A DNA stretch of 64,000 bases from Bacillus sp. FJAT-45037 (GTDB taxonomy: Bacteria > Bacillota > Bacilli > Bacillales > Bacillaceae_D), in the NCBI RefSeq assembly GCF_002797325.1, contig NZ_KZ454938.1, positions 1,500,267 through 1,564,266 on the forward strand, given 5' to 3'. Below the pieces are notes generated by a model, which searched no databases, was not told where the DNA came from, and saw only the letters and a program-made list of their open reading frames with translations. Shown piece after piece: positions 63,816 through 64,000 of the stretch; position 1 is the stretch's first letter, and every line of letters begins with the position of its first letter. The translations under genes and the position numbers were made by a program.

Positions 63816-64000
63816 ATGACAATCTTAATGTTCATCGCATTTCTTTTCATTTATTTCGCACTAACTTTCTACACAGCCTTTAATGGCTGGATTTGGCTAA
63901 AGAAATCTTTTGGCTTTCGTTTTAAACGAACATATTTTATCGCCTTATTCTTCATTTCTAGTTCCTATTTCATCGCTGAGATGTTTTCCATTCCTGGTCT
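63816..64000 (+). CDS. Membrane protein N-terminus, possibly of a metallophosphoesterase (cut by window edge)
   Basis: First 61 codons: ATG after AGGAG, then two hydrophobic helices (MTILMFIAFLFIYFALTFYT and YFIALFFISSSYFIAEMF) joined by a basic loop. Such an N-terminus is found on membrane-anchored metallophosphoesterases of bacilli, but the catalytic part is outside the window, so the name is a guess. Confidence 0.55.
   Translation, partial: MTILMFIAFLFIYFALTFYTAFNGWIWLKKSFGFRFKRTYFIALFFISSSYFIAEMFSIPG

Overview
The window comes from a low-GC, endospore-forming member of the Bacillaceae. Spore genes are scattered through it (tlp, sspN, sspO, sspP, gerQ, cwlJ, a SpoVK-like ATPase, a DUF1657/DUF421 pair). 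The divergent sspO/citB arrangement and the tlp-thioesterase neighbourhood match Bacillus gene order. Unusually for this group, the organism has a complete selenocysteine machinery. An alkaliphile or halotolerant relative of Bacillus is plausible, but the sequence does not prove it.

Layout: 1-13 kb is core metabolism (a TRM11-like methylase, metA, an RNase H-like protein, a PHP phosphoesterase, nadE, the tlp cluster, a SpoVK-like double AAA protein, an EamA exporter, split copC/copD, a TVP38 protein, VanZ). 13-22.8 kb holds small spore genes, DUF421/DUF1657, a MarR-controlled RND pump and aconitase with a cre site. 22.9-34.6 kb is the selenium region: selA, a SelW-like selenoprotein (CxxU) and selD, itself a selenoprotein, each UGA followed by a hairpin with the same GUU loop. 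Beyond these lie a PhnCED-type ABC transporter, a small membrane protein, a GT-B glycosyltransferase whose start overlaps the stop of selB, and selB itself. I read the glycosyltransferase as a possible SenB-like selenosugar synthase.

The tRNA-Sec gene (selC) has been invaded. A 5' half-copy lies at 34988-35033 and an intact copy at 50155-50251. The roughly 15 kb between them is a genomic island: tyrosine integrase, type I restriction-modification (hsdR, hsdM, hsdS), serine resolvase, Shedu nuclease, an unknown protein with an early in-frame stop, GIY-YIG and HNH nucleases and an XRE-type regulator with paired operators. Both half-sites have a selC-type promoter and repeats of a box near AAGACCGTTCGA. 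An older integrase relic lies just past the 3' end of selC, so the tRNA looks like a repeated integration target.

51-59 kb holds a TAXI-type TRAP uptake system with DUF1850 and an SDR dehydrogenase. Next to it are a sensor kinase with a periplasmic binding domain and an NtrC-type activator, and the TAXI gene has a textbook sigma-54 promoter with a large inverted repeat upstream. The last 5 kb shows decay and duplication (an orphan kinase ATPase domain, a broken copy of a PQQ-type sugar dehydrogenase, a deacetylase with an internal deletion) around the intact cwlJ-gerQ germination pair.
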